From: a virus
IMG/VR virus record: IMGVR_UViG_3300008266_000125
Coordinates: 1-41,822 of that record
Direction: 5' to 3' (one strand)
Length of the DNA: 41,822 bases
Each line of letters starts with the position of its first letter. Position 1 is the first letter of the stretch. Position numbers and translations under genes: made by a program. Below the pieces are notes generated by a model, which saw only the letters and a list, made by a program, of their open reading frames with translations, made no database searches and had not been told where the DNA came from. Positions 27,266 to 34,151 of this stretch are shown here, one piece after another.

Positions 27266-27421
27266 TCAAATTTTTGATTTGTTAATGTTTGACTTTGCTT
27301 CCGGGATTGGAATTTCGGATTGTTGGATTTTTATTTTTGTAGTGCGTGAAATGAAGTCCAACAAAGTTTTCATTTTTGGATTTGTAGATTTTCCAACGAT
27401 AATTGTCCCACAATTTTTCAT
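27266..27421 (-). CDS. First late-operon protein, 51 aa, basic
   Basis: The frame opens upstream at a TTG inside the promoter, but the ATG at 27421 lies about 18 nt after the predicted transcription start and is preceded by a purine-rich AAAGGGAAAAGG. The product is a 51-aa basic protein with a hydrophobic helix (TLLDFISRTTKIKI) and a Pro/Ser-rich tail. No family recognised. As first gene behind the late promoter it could be a regulator. Confidence 0.5.
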   Translation of the reverse strand: MKNCGTIIVGKSTNPKMKTLLDFISRTTKIKIQQSEIPIPEAKSNINKSKI

Positions 27422-27445
27422 TCCTTTTCCCTTTGAAATGTTTGA

Positions 27446-27474
27446 CAAATATAAATAAAAAACACGGAACCAAA
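27446..27474 (-). promoter_or_regulatory. Late promoter overlapping the early terminator
   Basis: Minus-strand TTTG (27471-27474), 17-bp spacer, TATATTTG (27446-27453). The -33 element lies in the loop and the spacer in one arm and the T-tract of the terminator hairpin at 27461-27495, so one sequence ends the early unit and starts the late one. Confidence 0.8.
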
Positions 27475-27495
27475 CGTTTCCGTCGATTCCGTGTT
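27461..27495 (-). terminator. Intrinsic terminator of the early operon
   Basis: A 9-bp stem AACACGGAA/TTCCGTGTT (arms 27461-27469 and 27487-27495) with a 17-nt loop, followed on the minus strand by TTTTATTTAT. It follows the stop of the 25-aa gene by about 16 nt. Confidence 0.8.
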
Positions 27496-27510
27496 GAACT
27501 TAACAAACTT

Positions 27511-27588
27511 TTAAACTAAATATGATTTTTCAAAAGTAATGATTTCCGCGTCATTTACTTCAATGTCTTCGATTTTTTTTGGATCCAT
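27511..27588 (-). CDS. 25-aa microprotein, last gene of the early operon
   Basis: A 25-aa acidic open frame beginning MDPKKIEDIEV and ending in SYLV. Its ATG directly follows the TAA of the preceding gene, and its stop is 16 nt before the operon terminator. Gene coupling is the only support. Too short for a family call. Confidence 0.45.
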   Translation of the reverse strand: MDPKKIEDIEVNDAEIITFEKSYLV

Positions 27589-27840
27589 TTAATTCAATTT
27601 TTTATCCGCCTTTTTTGCGGGTTTGTCAATTGGTTCATAAGTGATCAACAATGAAGATTTGTTGTAATTGTGCGCGATTCTTAACAATGAATCAATCACT
27701 TCATAAACATTCAAATCCGGGTTGTTTTTCTTTGTTTCATCGATCGCGCCGAAAATGTTTCGCGACAATTCGTTTGTTCTTGCTTCCGATTCTAATTGTT
27801 CCGGCGATTTTCCGGTCGGTTGTTCTTTTGCTTTTTCCAT
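27589..27840 (-). CDS. Early hypothetical protein, 83 aa
   Basis: An 83-aa, charged helical protein. The N-terminus is disordered and Pro/Gln/Glu-rich, followed by a helix (YEVIDSLLRIAHNYNKSSLL) and a Lys-rich tail (KPAKKADKK). The distribution suggests a small adaptor or nucleic-acid-associated protein. No family recognised. Confidence 0.55.
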   Translation of the reverse strand: MEKAKEQPTGKSPEQLESEARTNELSRNIFGAIDETKKNNPDLNVYEVIDSLLRIAHNYNKSSLLITYEPIDKPAKKADKKLN

Positions 27841-27857
27841 GCTGAAATATTAAAAAA

Positions 27858-28091
27858 TTAACTAATAAATTTGATATGATTCGGATTGATTGTGTGAATC
27901 TGTCCGTCTTGATCTTCAACGATTCCGATTGTGAAATTTCCGAATCCACTTTCGCCGGCTTCAACGGCTTCATTTCCCCAACAATGGAACATTCCTTCAA
28001 ATTCAAAATCAACAAATTTTCCTTTTTCACATCCTTCCGGTTGAATCCATTTTTTCGTGTTTACCTTGACACGTCTTTTTTTCTTTTCCAT
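27858..28091 (-). CDS. Early small beta protein, 77 aa
   Basis: A 77-aa protein with a Lys/Arg N-terminus (EKKKRRVKVNTKKW) followed by a probable small beta-barrel (GMFHCWGNEAVEAGESG, then TIGIVEDQDGQIHTI and a final HIKFIS strand). This layout recurs in small Bacteroidota phage proteins. The gene is 3 nt after the previous stop. Role unknown. Confidence 0.6.
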   Translation of the reverse strand: MEKKKRRVKVNTKKWIQPEGCEKGKFVDFEFEGMFHCWGNEAVEAGESGFGNFTIGIVEDQDGQIHTINPNHIKFIS

Positions 28092-28094
28092 GAA

Positions 28095-28292
28095 TCAAAA
28101 ATTTTCGTTTGGAAATCGTTTTTTCGCCAATTTCAAATCGATTTCAATTTCTTGTGAATCTTCATGAAATGTGACTTCATTTTTGTTGAACCATTCCGGT
28201 TCGCCATAAATCGAATATAAATTCGAATTGACCGAATTTCGAATGAAAGTTGCTTTCAATCTTATCGTCTTTTTTTGCTTGTTTTTATTCAT
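28095..28292 (-). CDS. Early hypothetical protein, 65 aa
   Basis: A 65-aa protein with a basic N-terminus, three strands (RLKATFIRNS, LYSIYGEPEWF, SQEIEIDLKLA) and a Lys-rich tail. It resembles the neighbouring 77-aa protein in size and strand content. It begins 14 nt after a GC-rich hairpin. No family recognised. Confidence 0.55.
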   Translation of the reverse strand: MNKNKQKKTIRLKATFIRNSVNSNLYSIYGEPEWFNKNEVTFHEDSQEIEIDLKLAKKRFPNENF

Positions 28293-28305
28293 GCTTTTAA
28301 AATTT

Positions 28306-28373
28306 AACGGCGGGATGTTGCGGTTCCCAAATTTTATGATGTTATTTTTTTATCATTTACAAGTCCCGCCGTT
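28306..28373 (-). other. Long-loop GC-rich inverted repeat upstream of a gene
   Basis: A perfect 10-bp inverted repeat (28306-28315 and 28364-28373) flanks an AT-rich loop of 48 nt that contains a smaller ATGAT/ATCAT stem. It fills the gap between two genes, just upstream of the 65-aa gene. There is no T-tract on the minus strand, so it is not a standard terminator; a translational control or RNA-processing element is possible. Confidence 0.6.
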
Positions 28374-28376
28374 GGT

Positions 28377-28589
28377 TTATTTTATTGTTTTATCATATTC
28401 GTTTACGAAATAACGCCATTGAAATTTGCCGATCGATTCGCGACAAAGAAACCGCCATGTCATGACATTGAAGTCAAACCAACCAATTGTGTGTTCATCT
28501 GTCTTTTCATTATAAACAAGAACATCAACCGAATTATTCCCGGACGAACTGAATTCATCCGGAAAATCGCTTTCACTATTCCAATTCAT
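28377..28589 (-). CDS. Early hypothetical protein, 70 aa
   Basis: A 70-aa acidic protein with Trp-rich beta segments (NSVDVLVYNE, TIGWFDFNVMTWRFL, and a closing QWRYFVNEYD). The pattern is loosely like small DUF551-type phage proteins, without enough identity to name it. It overlaps the previous gene by 14 nt. Confidence 0.55.
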   Translation of the reverse strand: MNWNSESDFPDEFSSSGNNSVDVLVYNEKTDEHTIGWFDFNVMTWRFLCRESIGKFQWRYFVNEYDKTIK

Positions 28590-28929
28590 TTCCGATGTCG
28601 AATTTTTCTTTGGCTTTTATTGACTTGAAATCAACGTAATTTTTAAAACAATGTATCACGTTATAAAAAAAGAAAAGAACGAACACCGCAAAGAAAAACC
28701 ACTTTGCAAAGGCGAATTCCTTGATGATTAAAAAAATGATAATCGCAAAAATTGAAAATGACGCGTTCATGAATCTATAAATCGCGCGACGGAAAATTTG
28801 ATTTCTTTTTTGTTCAATATAAATTTCGTCAATCATTTCCGTTTGATCCTTTGTCAATTCGATTCCGAATTTATTTTTCATTGATGTTCGGACGAAATAT
28901 TCCGTTTGTGTTTGGTTTCTTGTTGCCAT
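28576..28929 (-). CDS. Early membrane protein, 117 aa
   Basis: A 117-aa protein with a polar N-terminus of about 50 residues and two hydrophobic segments (about 54-70 and 73-92) separated by a short loop with Lys (EFAFAKWFF), then a cytoplasmic charged tail. It is expressed with the early operon, so it may act on the host membrane soon after infection, for example in superinfection exclusion. No family recognised. Confidence 0.55.
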   Translation of the reverse strand: MATRNQTQTEYFVRTSMKNKFGIELTKDQTEMIDEIYIEQKRNQIFRRAIYRFMNASFSIFAIIIFLIIKEFAFAKWFFFAVFVLFFFYNVIHCFKNYVDFKSIKAKEKFDIGNELE

Positions 28930-28931
28930 GT

Positions 28932-30419
28932 TTAAAATTTATTTATGTTTGAAATTCTTTCATCACAATATTCAATAAAATGATTTTTTAATTCATCAAA
29001 ATATTGAATTGATTCGTCGTTGTCGAAAAGTCCTTTTGGCTTTTTTTCGTTGATTTGATTTTTGAAGTTTACAAAAATATCAATCATTGTGATTTTATCT
29101 TGACGGATCAATTCTTGACGTTTTTGTTCGTTTTCATTTTTATTTTTCGCCAACTGAATTTCATTCAACATTTCTTCAAAATCTTCATTGTGAAAATTTC
29201 CGATTTGATATTTGTCCCAATAAAAATCAAAACCGGAAACGTTTTGTTCTTGATCAACATTCATTCCGATTGCAATCAATTTTTTCAACCTTTGATCAAT
29301 AAGTTCCAAAAATAGTTTTTCTTCTTTTTCTTTGGCATCTTTCACGGCTTGAATTTCTTTGTTGATCGATTCCATTTTTTGAACCAAACTTTGATTCACC
29401 ATTGATTTCATTTTGTCGAAATCTTGTTGGACTTCCGGGATGACTTCTTTGTCAAACGCTTCGAAAATTGTTTTGTTCGTTTGTTCATGATTGTCGATTG
29501 TCATTTGGAAAACCAAATCCAACAATCCTTCACGGACATCGAAAATCCTTTGACGTTGTTGTGAAATTTCATTTTCCTTCAATAATGAAATCTTTTTCGA
29601 TACTTTGTCCAAACATTTTTGTTTTTCCAATTTCACTTTTTCATTTGATTCGTCATCAAATTCAACATCACAACCCAACATCGTTTGGAACACGCCGGAA
29701 ACCATTTGTCGAACCAATTTTTCATCAATGGTTCCAACAACATCGTCAACAATTTGTTGTCCATCAATGATCATTTTATTGATGATTCTTTCGCGGTCAT
29801 TTTGTAAATTTTGAATTCTTTGTGATTCTTTGATTTTCACATCATCAATTTTAAAATGAAATTCTTTTTCAAGTTGTTCGGCTGATTCAACAAATAAAAA
29901 GTCAAATTCTTGGAAATCATTTTCGTCGATACAACTTTGATAATAATTTTTAAAATCTTGAATCGCCGAATCAATGTTTTCAAAAACTAAATGATCGATG
30001 ATTGATTGGAATTGTTTTTTACAATCATCAATTCGGTTTTTTATTCCGTCGATTCTTTCGTTTTCCAATCGTTCTTTTTCTTCTTTTTCTTTGTCCAAAA
30101 TCGCTTGGAAACGATCGATTTCGATTTGTTGTTTGTCTTCATGCGGTTGAACAATTGAAACCAACATTTCGTTTTTCGCTTTTGTTGATTTTCTGAAATT
30201 GTTCAAAAATGTCGCGATCAATCCGTCTTGTTTCTGAACTTCCGTTCGCCCGGACTTCAACGCGGTTCGTCTTTTTTTGGCTTCATCAAACGTTTTTTTG
30301 TCGGTGATTTCGATGAATGGATTTTCATCAACCAATGTTTTCAATTTTGTTTCCCACTGATCCAATTCAACCAAGTTGTTCGGATCCAATTTCAAAAGTT
30401 CAAATTTGTTTGTCTTCAT
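28932..30419 (-). CDS. Large early coiled-coil protein (DUF1351-like, tentative)
   Basis: A 495-aa, strongly charged, mostly helical protein. The N-terminus has an ITDKKTFDEAKKRRTALK segment (about 40-57) like that of siphophage early proteins of the DUF1351 type. Long coiled-coil stretches cover about 90-125, 195-230, 260-300 and 330-390. There are no Walker motifs, so it is not an SMC/RecN ATPase. It is by far the largest protein of its transcription unit. Possible roles are annealing accessory factor or host protein binder; this is not shown by sequence. Confidence 0.5.
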   Translation of the reverse strand: MKTNKFELLKLDPNNLVELDQWETKLKTLVDENPFIEITDKKTFDEAKKRRTALKSGRTEVQKQDGLIATFLNNFRKSTKAKNEMLVSIVQPHEDKQQIEIDRFQAILDKEKEEKERLENERIDGIKNRIDDCKKQFQSIIDHLVFENIDSAIQDFKNYYQSCIDENDFQEFDFLFVESAEQLEKEFHFKIDDVKIKESQRIQNLQNDRERIINKMIIDGQQIVDDVVGTIDEKLVRQMVSGVFQTMLGCDVEFDDESNEKVKLEKQKCLDKVSKKISLLKENEISQQRQRIFDVREGLLDLVFQMTIDNHEQTNKTIFEAFDKEVIPEVQQDFDKMKSMVNQSLVQKMESINKEIQAVKDAKEKEEKLFLELIDQRLKKLIAIGMNVDQEQNVSGFDFYWDKYQIGNFHNEDFEEMLNEIQLAKNKNENEQKRQELIRQDKITMIDIFVNFKNQINEKKPKGLFDNDESIQYFDELKNHFIEYCDERISNINKF

Positions 30420-30430
30420 GTTTAATAAAT

Positions 30431-30853
30431 TTATTGTTTTCTTTTTTTTAAATCATTTATAAAATCAACATAATCACGCCATTCATCTTCATCAAGTGAC
30501 CAAATTTTTTCAATATAAAGTCCCGACATTATTCCCGGAATCCCGAATTGCGCTTCACCAACTTCAACCAATCCCATGTTTTCAATTTGAATCAATCTTT
30601 GTTTTGTTCTTTTATTATTTCCATTGAAATCATCATGTTCGAAAAAGAATTTGTTTTTAATTAACAAATAATCTTTTTGTGTCATTCTAATCAAATATTT
30701 TAAATATCCGATTGATCTTTCAAGGTGATGCAATGCGCGTGATTCAAGTTCATTGAACTTGACTATTGCTTGACGGCTTCCGTAATAATAACGTTCTAAT
30801 AACAAACCATGATTCCACAATTCTTTCACTTCATTTTTTTGACTTTGATCCAT
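30431..30853 (-). CDS. Early hypothetical protein, 140 aa (possible winged helix)
   Basis: A 140-aa protein with a helical N-terminus (ERYYYGSRQAIVKFNELE), a long basic helix and a wing-like QRLIQIENMGLVEVGEAQFG segment (about 85-105). The pattern could be a winged helix-turn-helix binding DNA. It sits 3 nt after the exonuclease gene. No named family. Confidence 0.5.
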   Translation of the reverse strand: MDQSQKNEVKELWNHGLLLERYYYGSRQAIVKFNELESRALHHLERSIGYLKYLIRMTQKDYLLIKNKFFFEHDDFNGNNKRTKQRLIQIENMGLVEVGEAQFGIPGIMSGLYIEKIWSLDEDEWRDYVDFINDLKKRKQ

Positions 30854-30856
30854 TGT

Positions 30857-31627
30857 TTATTTGTTTAATAGTGATTTTAATTTGTTTTTTGTTTCCAATG
30901 GAAAATCGTTTGACAAAACCCAATTCAAATAGCCGGGATCATCCAAAACATTTTTGTCTTTGCATTTTCCAAATGACCAACAAACGATTCCGTCTTTGAT
31001 GTAAGTTTTTCCCGCGAAATCAAATCGTTCGTTTTCACCTTGACAAAATTTGTCGATTGATTCAATTGTCAATTCGCCGTCAAAGTCTTCATTTTGGGTT
31101 TTTAATATTTCCAAAAGTTTCGGGATTTGATGTTCGAAAACAATTCGTGTCGCGTCCGTGTCCGCGCTTGCGTCATGTGCATTTTCCAAATCGTTCCCGG
31201 TATATCTTTTGAAGGTTTCACCAAGTTTGTGTGAATTGACGATTCTTTCAATTTTCATCACATCAAGCAAATTCACATCATCATCCGGAAAAACAATTCC
31301 GCATTTCTCAAATTCCATCGATAACAATGGAATGTCAAAGTTGTCCGAATTGAATCCGCCAATGTCGCATCCGGTGAATTCGTCTTTCAATGCTTTTGCA
31401 ATTTGTTTGAACGTTGGCGAATCCTTCACCATGTCGTCCGTAATTCCATGAACTTCCGTTGCTTCTTTTGGAATTGGACGTTCGGGATTGATGAATTTTG
31501 TTTTGTTTACAATTTCACCATTCGGAAAAACTTTCGTGACTGCTATTTGGACAACTTTGTCCGACGTGATTGAAACACCCGTTGTTTCAAGATCGAAAAA
31601 AACGATCGGTTTTGATAATTTAATCAT
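30857..31627 (-). CDS. DnaQ-like 3'-5' exonuclease with C-terminal DUF3820-like extension
   Basis: A 256-aa protein. Residues 1-170 form a DEDDh exonuclease: Asp12 and Glu14 in FFDLETTG, a second Asp in GFNSDNFDIP (about 93-102), and the His/Asp of NAHDASADT (about 149-157). This is the polymerase III epsilon fold. Residues about 200-256 carry an FAGKTYIKDGIVCWSFGKCK and DPGYLNWVLSNDFP pattern, like DUF3820 domains fused to exonucleases. It may edit, recycle or trim DNA ends with the host polymerase. It overlaps the previous gene by 8 nt. Confidence 0.85.
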   Translation of the reverse strand: MIKLSKPIVFFDLETTGVSITSDKVVQIAVTKVFPNGEIVNKTKFINPERPIPKEATEVHGITDDMVKDSPTFKQIAKALKDEFTGCDIGGFNSDNFDIPLLSMEFEKCGIVFPDDDVNLLDVMKIERIVNSHKLGETFKRYTGNDLENAHDASADTDATRIVFEHQIPKLLEILKTQNEDFDGELTIESIDKFCQGENERFDFAGKTYIKDGIVCWSFGKCKDKNVLDDPGYLNWVLSNDFPLETKNKLKSLLNK

Positions 31628-31856
31628 TTGATATTTGTTTTAAAAGATTGTTAATACCGCGCCCGTCTTTGATGCTTTTTCCCGAACCCCATCCCGAATA
31701 AGGAAAAAACGTGACTATTTCATTTTTAAAAACAAACTGAATTGATGTTTTTGTCTTTTGAATAATATCAAAACCAAGTGATTCAATTTGATTGATTGCG
31801 AATTGCATCCGTTTCGGTTCCAATTCTTGTTGACGTTCTTTGTCTAACCTTGCCAT
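31620..31856 (-). CDS. Conserved small phage protein, 78 aa
   Basis: A 78-aa protein. The N-terminal helix (ARLDKERQQELEPKRM) leads into strands and a C-terminal signature VTFFPYSGWGSGKSIKDGRG. I recognise the FFPYSGWxxGKSIKDGRG pattern from Bacteroidota phage early regions, where it has no assigned function. The compact Gly/Lys loop could bind nucleic acid. It overlaps both neighbours. Confidence 0.65.
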   Translation of the reverse strand: MARLDKERQQELEPKRMQFAINQIESLGFDIIQKTKTSIQFVFKNEIVTFFPYSGWGSGKSIKDGRGINNLLKQISND

Positions 31857-32074
31857 AAATCTTTGATAATATTTTTATTTGTTTCATTGTATTGGAATTT
31901 TTTTTCAAATTCATCGAATCCGATTTCATCAACGATTTTAAAGCCGTTTAAAAGACTAATCACATTTTGACGACACAATGTTCGGTTTCGGTTGACAAAG
32001 TTCATTTGAAGGAACGTTTGTGTGTTTGTGATGCGTTTTCGGAATGATTGAATGATTCCCGAATTCGTTTCCAT
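31844..32074 (-). CDS. Early hypothetical protein, 76 aa
   Basis: A 76-aa protein with a basic helical N-terminus (SFRKRITNTQTFLQMNF), and a central RNRTLCRQNVISLLNGF helix pair. Its start overlaps the stop of the preceding membrane peptide (TAATG). No family recognised. Confidence 0.5.
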   Translation of the reverse strand: METNSGIIQSFRKRITNTQTFLQMNFVNRNRTLCRQNVISLLNGFKIVDEIGFDEFEKKFQYNETNKNIIKDLWQG

Positions 32075-32205
32075 TACTTTTTGATAATTGATTGGATTGA
32101 TTTTCTATTCAAATAAACGATCAAACCAACACATAAAATCGAAACCAACATGATTGATGTGTGAATTCCGATTGTTGCCAATAATACACAATATAAATTT
32201 TTCAT
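32074..32205 (-). CDS. 43-aa membrane microprotein
   Basis: A 43-aa open frame: a short MKN start, one hydrophobic segment of about 26 residues (5-31), then a basic tail (LNRKS, IIKK). Topology would be N-out with a positive cytoplasmic end. It is coupled to the next gene by TAATG and sits 12 nt after the previous one. Small phage membrane proteins of this type can be holins, antiholins or host effectors. Confidence 0.5.
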   Translation of the reverse strand: MKNLYCVLLATIGIHTSIMLVSILCVGLIVYLNRKSIQSIIKK

Positions 32206-32217
32206 TTGTTTGCTTTT

Positions 32218-32388
32218 TTAATTTTCGATGATTTCTTTTTCTTCTTTTAGTCTTTCAATAAATTCCGAAATAAATTGATAATTGAAAAATGACAAAGGTT
32301 TTCCAACAACATTGATGATGTCATAACCACAAAAAATCATCAATTCGATCATTTCTTTCAATAGTTGTTTTTTTTCTTTTGGTTTCAT
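32218..32388 (-). CDS. 56-aa early microprotein
   Basis: A 56-aa helical protein (MKPKEKKQLLKEMIELMIF at the start, then a FISEFIERLKEEKEIIEN tail) bracketed by other early genes at 12-48 nt. It begins 17 nt after a GC-rich hairpin. Supported by position and coding look only. Confidence 0.5.
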   Translation of the reverse strand: MKPKEKKQLLKEMIELMIFCGYDIINVVGKPLSFFNYQFISEFIERLKEEKEIIEN

Positions 32389-32404
32389 TTATTGATTTTT
32401 TAAT

Positions 32405-32428
32405 AACCGCCCGAATTAACGGGCGGTT
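32405..32428 (-). other. GC-rich hairpin between early genes
   Basis: A perfect 9-bp stem AACCGCCCG/CGGGCGGTT (32405-32413, 32420-32428) with a 6-nt loop. On the minus strand it is followed by ATTAAAAAATC, a poor U-tract; the plus side is T-rich. It could be a leaky terminator or an mRNA-stabilising element of the gene ending at 32437. Confidence 0.65.
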
Positions 32429-32436
32429 GATTTTAT

Positions 32437-32982
32437 TTATTTGATTTTTCTTGTTGTTGTTATGAATCTAAAATGTGAACAAACTTCAACGCCATCAACC
32501 CAAATCAAACGCGCGTGAACTTCTTTGTCAATTTTAGAAATAAGAAATTCCAATTTTGAAGTTCGACTTTTAATTTCTTCAACGTTAAAATGTGAATATC
32601 CGAAACCTTCTTTCACTAATAAAGAAACCAAACGATCAACTTTTTCATCAAATGATTTTTTTGCATAGTTCAACGCGTTCATTGTGATTGTTGCGTCAAA
32701 TTTTAATTCATGTTCAATTCGGTCAATTCTATATTGAAAATTTTTGATTGATGTTTGAATTCCATGTTCGGACATTTTCATAGCTTTTTCCGATTTTGGG
32801 AATTCGATGATTTCTTTTTGAATGTTTTTGATGATTGCTTTTCGTGAATTAAATTCAAATGCAACACATGAATTCAAATATTCATTTTCAAATGTCATTA
32901 ATTTTCGACGCAATTGTGAATTTATGAATTCCGTGTTTTGACGATCCCTTTTTTCTTGTGCTTTGTTGATTTTTGTTTCCAT
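32437..32982 (-). CDS. Early coiled-coil protein, 181 aa
   Basis: A 181-aa, charged helical protein, first gene after the third early promoter. The ATG at 32982 is chosen; upstream frame codons precede it within the leader. Basic N-terminal helix (KINKAQEKRDRQNTEF), a long coiled coil in the middle (about 60-125), and a beta-like end with ARLIWVDGVEVCSHFRF. No family recognised. Confidence 0.55.
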   Translation of the reverse strand: METKINKAQEKRDRQNTEFINSQLRRKLMTFENEYLNSCVAFEFNSRKAIIKNIQKEIIEFPKSEKAMKMSEHGIQTSIKNFQYRIDRIEHELKFDATITMNALNYAKKSFDEKVDRLVSLLVKEGFGYSHFNVEEIKSRTSKLEFLISKIDKEVHARLIWVDGVEVCSHFRFITTTRKIK

Positions 32983-33023
32983 TTGTCTTCGATTTTTATG
33001 TTTATTTGTTTGTTTTGCGTTCA

Positions 33024-33048
33024 CAAATATAATAATTATTTTATACAA
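33024..33048 (-). promoter_or_regulatory. Third early promoter (weaker -33)
   Basis: A perfect TATATTTG -7 (33024-33031) lies 70 bp after the ssb terminator. The best TTG (33046-33048) is only 14 bp upstream, shorter than the 17-18 bp elsewhere, so spacing is imperfect. Surrounding A-rich sequence resembles the two other early promoters. Confidence 0.55.
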
Positions 33049-33100
33049 AAAACATTTTTTATTGTTTTTTTTAAAAAACTTTTATTTTGTTTAATAAAAA

Positions 33101-33130
33101 AACCATTTTCCCGACGTTGGAAAAATGGTT
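33101..33130 (-). terminator. Intrinsic terminator after ssb
   Basis: A 12-bp stem with one wobble pair (arms 33101-33112 and 33119-33130), 6-nt loop, followed on the minus strand by TTTTTATTAAA. It starts about 6 nt after the ssb stop. Confidence 0.9.
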
Positions 33131-33135
33131 GATTT

Positions 33136-33597
33136 TTAAAATGGCAAATCGTCATGTTCTTCACTTGAACTTGGCGGGTTTTCAATTCCGTTGTTTGGTT
33201 GCTTATTCATGTATTGATCAACCGCGCTTGATTCATTTGTGTTTTGATTGGATTCGGATGAATTTGAAGACGACATGAACGTCATGTTTTGACCAACGAT
33301 TTCCGTTGTGTATCTTTCAATGTTTGACGCGTCGGTATATTTACGCGTTTTCAATTTTCCTTCGATCAAAACTTTGGAACCTTTTTTCAAATACTTTTCC
33401 GCCAATTCTGAAAGTTTGCCATTCAAAACGATTCGATGCCATTCCGTCAATTCCTTTTTTTCGCCGGATGATTTATCCGACCAATGTTCCGTTGTTGCGA
33501 TTGATAATTGCGTCAATTGTGATCCGCCGTCAAAATGCTTTGTTAATGGATCGGAACCCAAATGTCCAATCACAATCGTTTTTTGAAATGTACTCAT
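33136..33597 (-). CDS. ssb: Single-stranded DNA-binding protein
   Basis: A 153-aa protein with the OB-fold of bacterial SSB: KTIVIGHLGSDP at the N-terminus, LTEWHRIVLNGKLSELAEKY at about 50-69, and GSKVLIEGKLKTRKYTD at about 73-89. A disordered Asn/Ser/Pro-rich linker leads to an acidic tip (EEHDDLPF), the conserved docking peptide for replication and repair partners. It coats ssDNA during replication and RecT recombination. It is the last gene of its unit, just before a strong terminator. Confidence 0.95.
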   Translation of the reverse strand: MSTFQKTIVIGHLGSDPLTKHFDGGSQLTQLSIATTEHWSDKSSGEKKELTEWHRIVLNGKLSELAEKYLKKGSKVLIEGKLKTRKYTDASNIERYTTEIVGQNMTFMSSSNSSESNQNTNESSAVDQYMNKQPNNGIENPPSSSEEHDDLPF

Positions 33598-33598
33598 G

Positions 33599-33814
33599 TT
33601 AATATTTTATTTTGTTTTTAAATTGTGAAAACCCGATTTGAAAAAACATATATTTCCAACCGGGTTTTTTCTTGATCGTTGGATGTTTCCTTGATTTGAT
33701 TTGTTCGATTTCTGAAAAATTTATTTCAGTTGAAAAAACCTTTTCGCCTTTGATCGAAATCATTTCAACTTTTGTTTCCGGTGACAAACCAAATGATGTT
33801 GTTGTTTTTGCCAT
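33599..33814 (-). CDS. Early hypothetical protein, 71 aa
   Basis: A 71-aa protein from the ATG at 33814; the frame extends upstream into the previous gene without a better start. It begins MAKTTTSFGLSPETKVEM and has a Lys-rich C-terminus (KKKPGWKYMFFQIG). It sits 1 nt from its upstream neighbour and directly before ssb. No family recognised. Confidence 0.5.
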   Translation of the reverse strand: MAKTTTSFGLSPETKVEMISIKGEKVFSTEINFSEIEQIKSRKHPTIKKKPGWKYMFFQIGFSQFKNKIKY

Positions 33815-33815
33815 T

Positions 33816-34151
33816 TTAAAACAATGAAGTTTGTGTCTTTGAATTTGCCTTGCGACAATTTTTTTGTTTTTGTGAATATTCACGGGAAATCCAAAGTGAA
33901 ACCGGGCGTCCATGTCCTTTTGGATTTAAGTATTTCGAATATCCATGATGAACGATTAAATTGTCACGTTTTAATTCTTTGAATATTGCGCCCCAAATTC
34001 GCGGTTCTTGTGGTTCATCATTTCGTTCATGAAATTTGTTTTTCACTTGTTCCGATGTGAAAGGTTTCATTTGTGTTTTTATAAATTCTTTTGCGAATTC
34101 AATCGCGAACGTATAATATACATTTTTCGTTTTCATCTTTTTTCCCGCCAT
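33816..34151 (-). CDS. Winged-helix-like DNA-binding protein
   Basis: A 111-aa protein. The start is either the ATG at 34151 or the one at 34136; both lie inside the preceding gene (overlap 53 or 38 nt). A helix-turn-helix-like pattern is seen at about residues 33-60 (PFTSEQVKNKFHERN), followed by a wing-like NLIVHHGYSKYLNPKGHGRP region. It probably binds DNA. No precise family. Confidence 0.5.
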   Translation of the reverse strand: MAGKKMKTKNVYYTFAIEFAKEFIKTQMKPFTSEQVKNKFHERNDEPQEPRIWGAIFKELKRDNLIVHHGYSKYLNPKGHGRPVSLWISREYSQKQKNCRKANSKTQTSLF

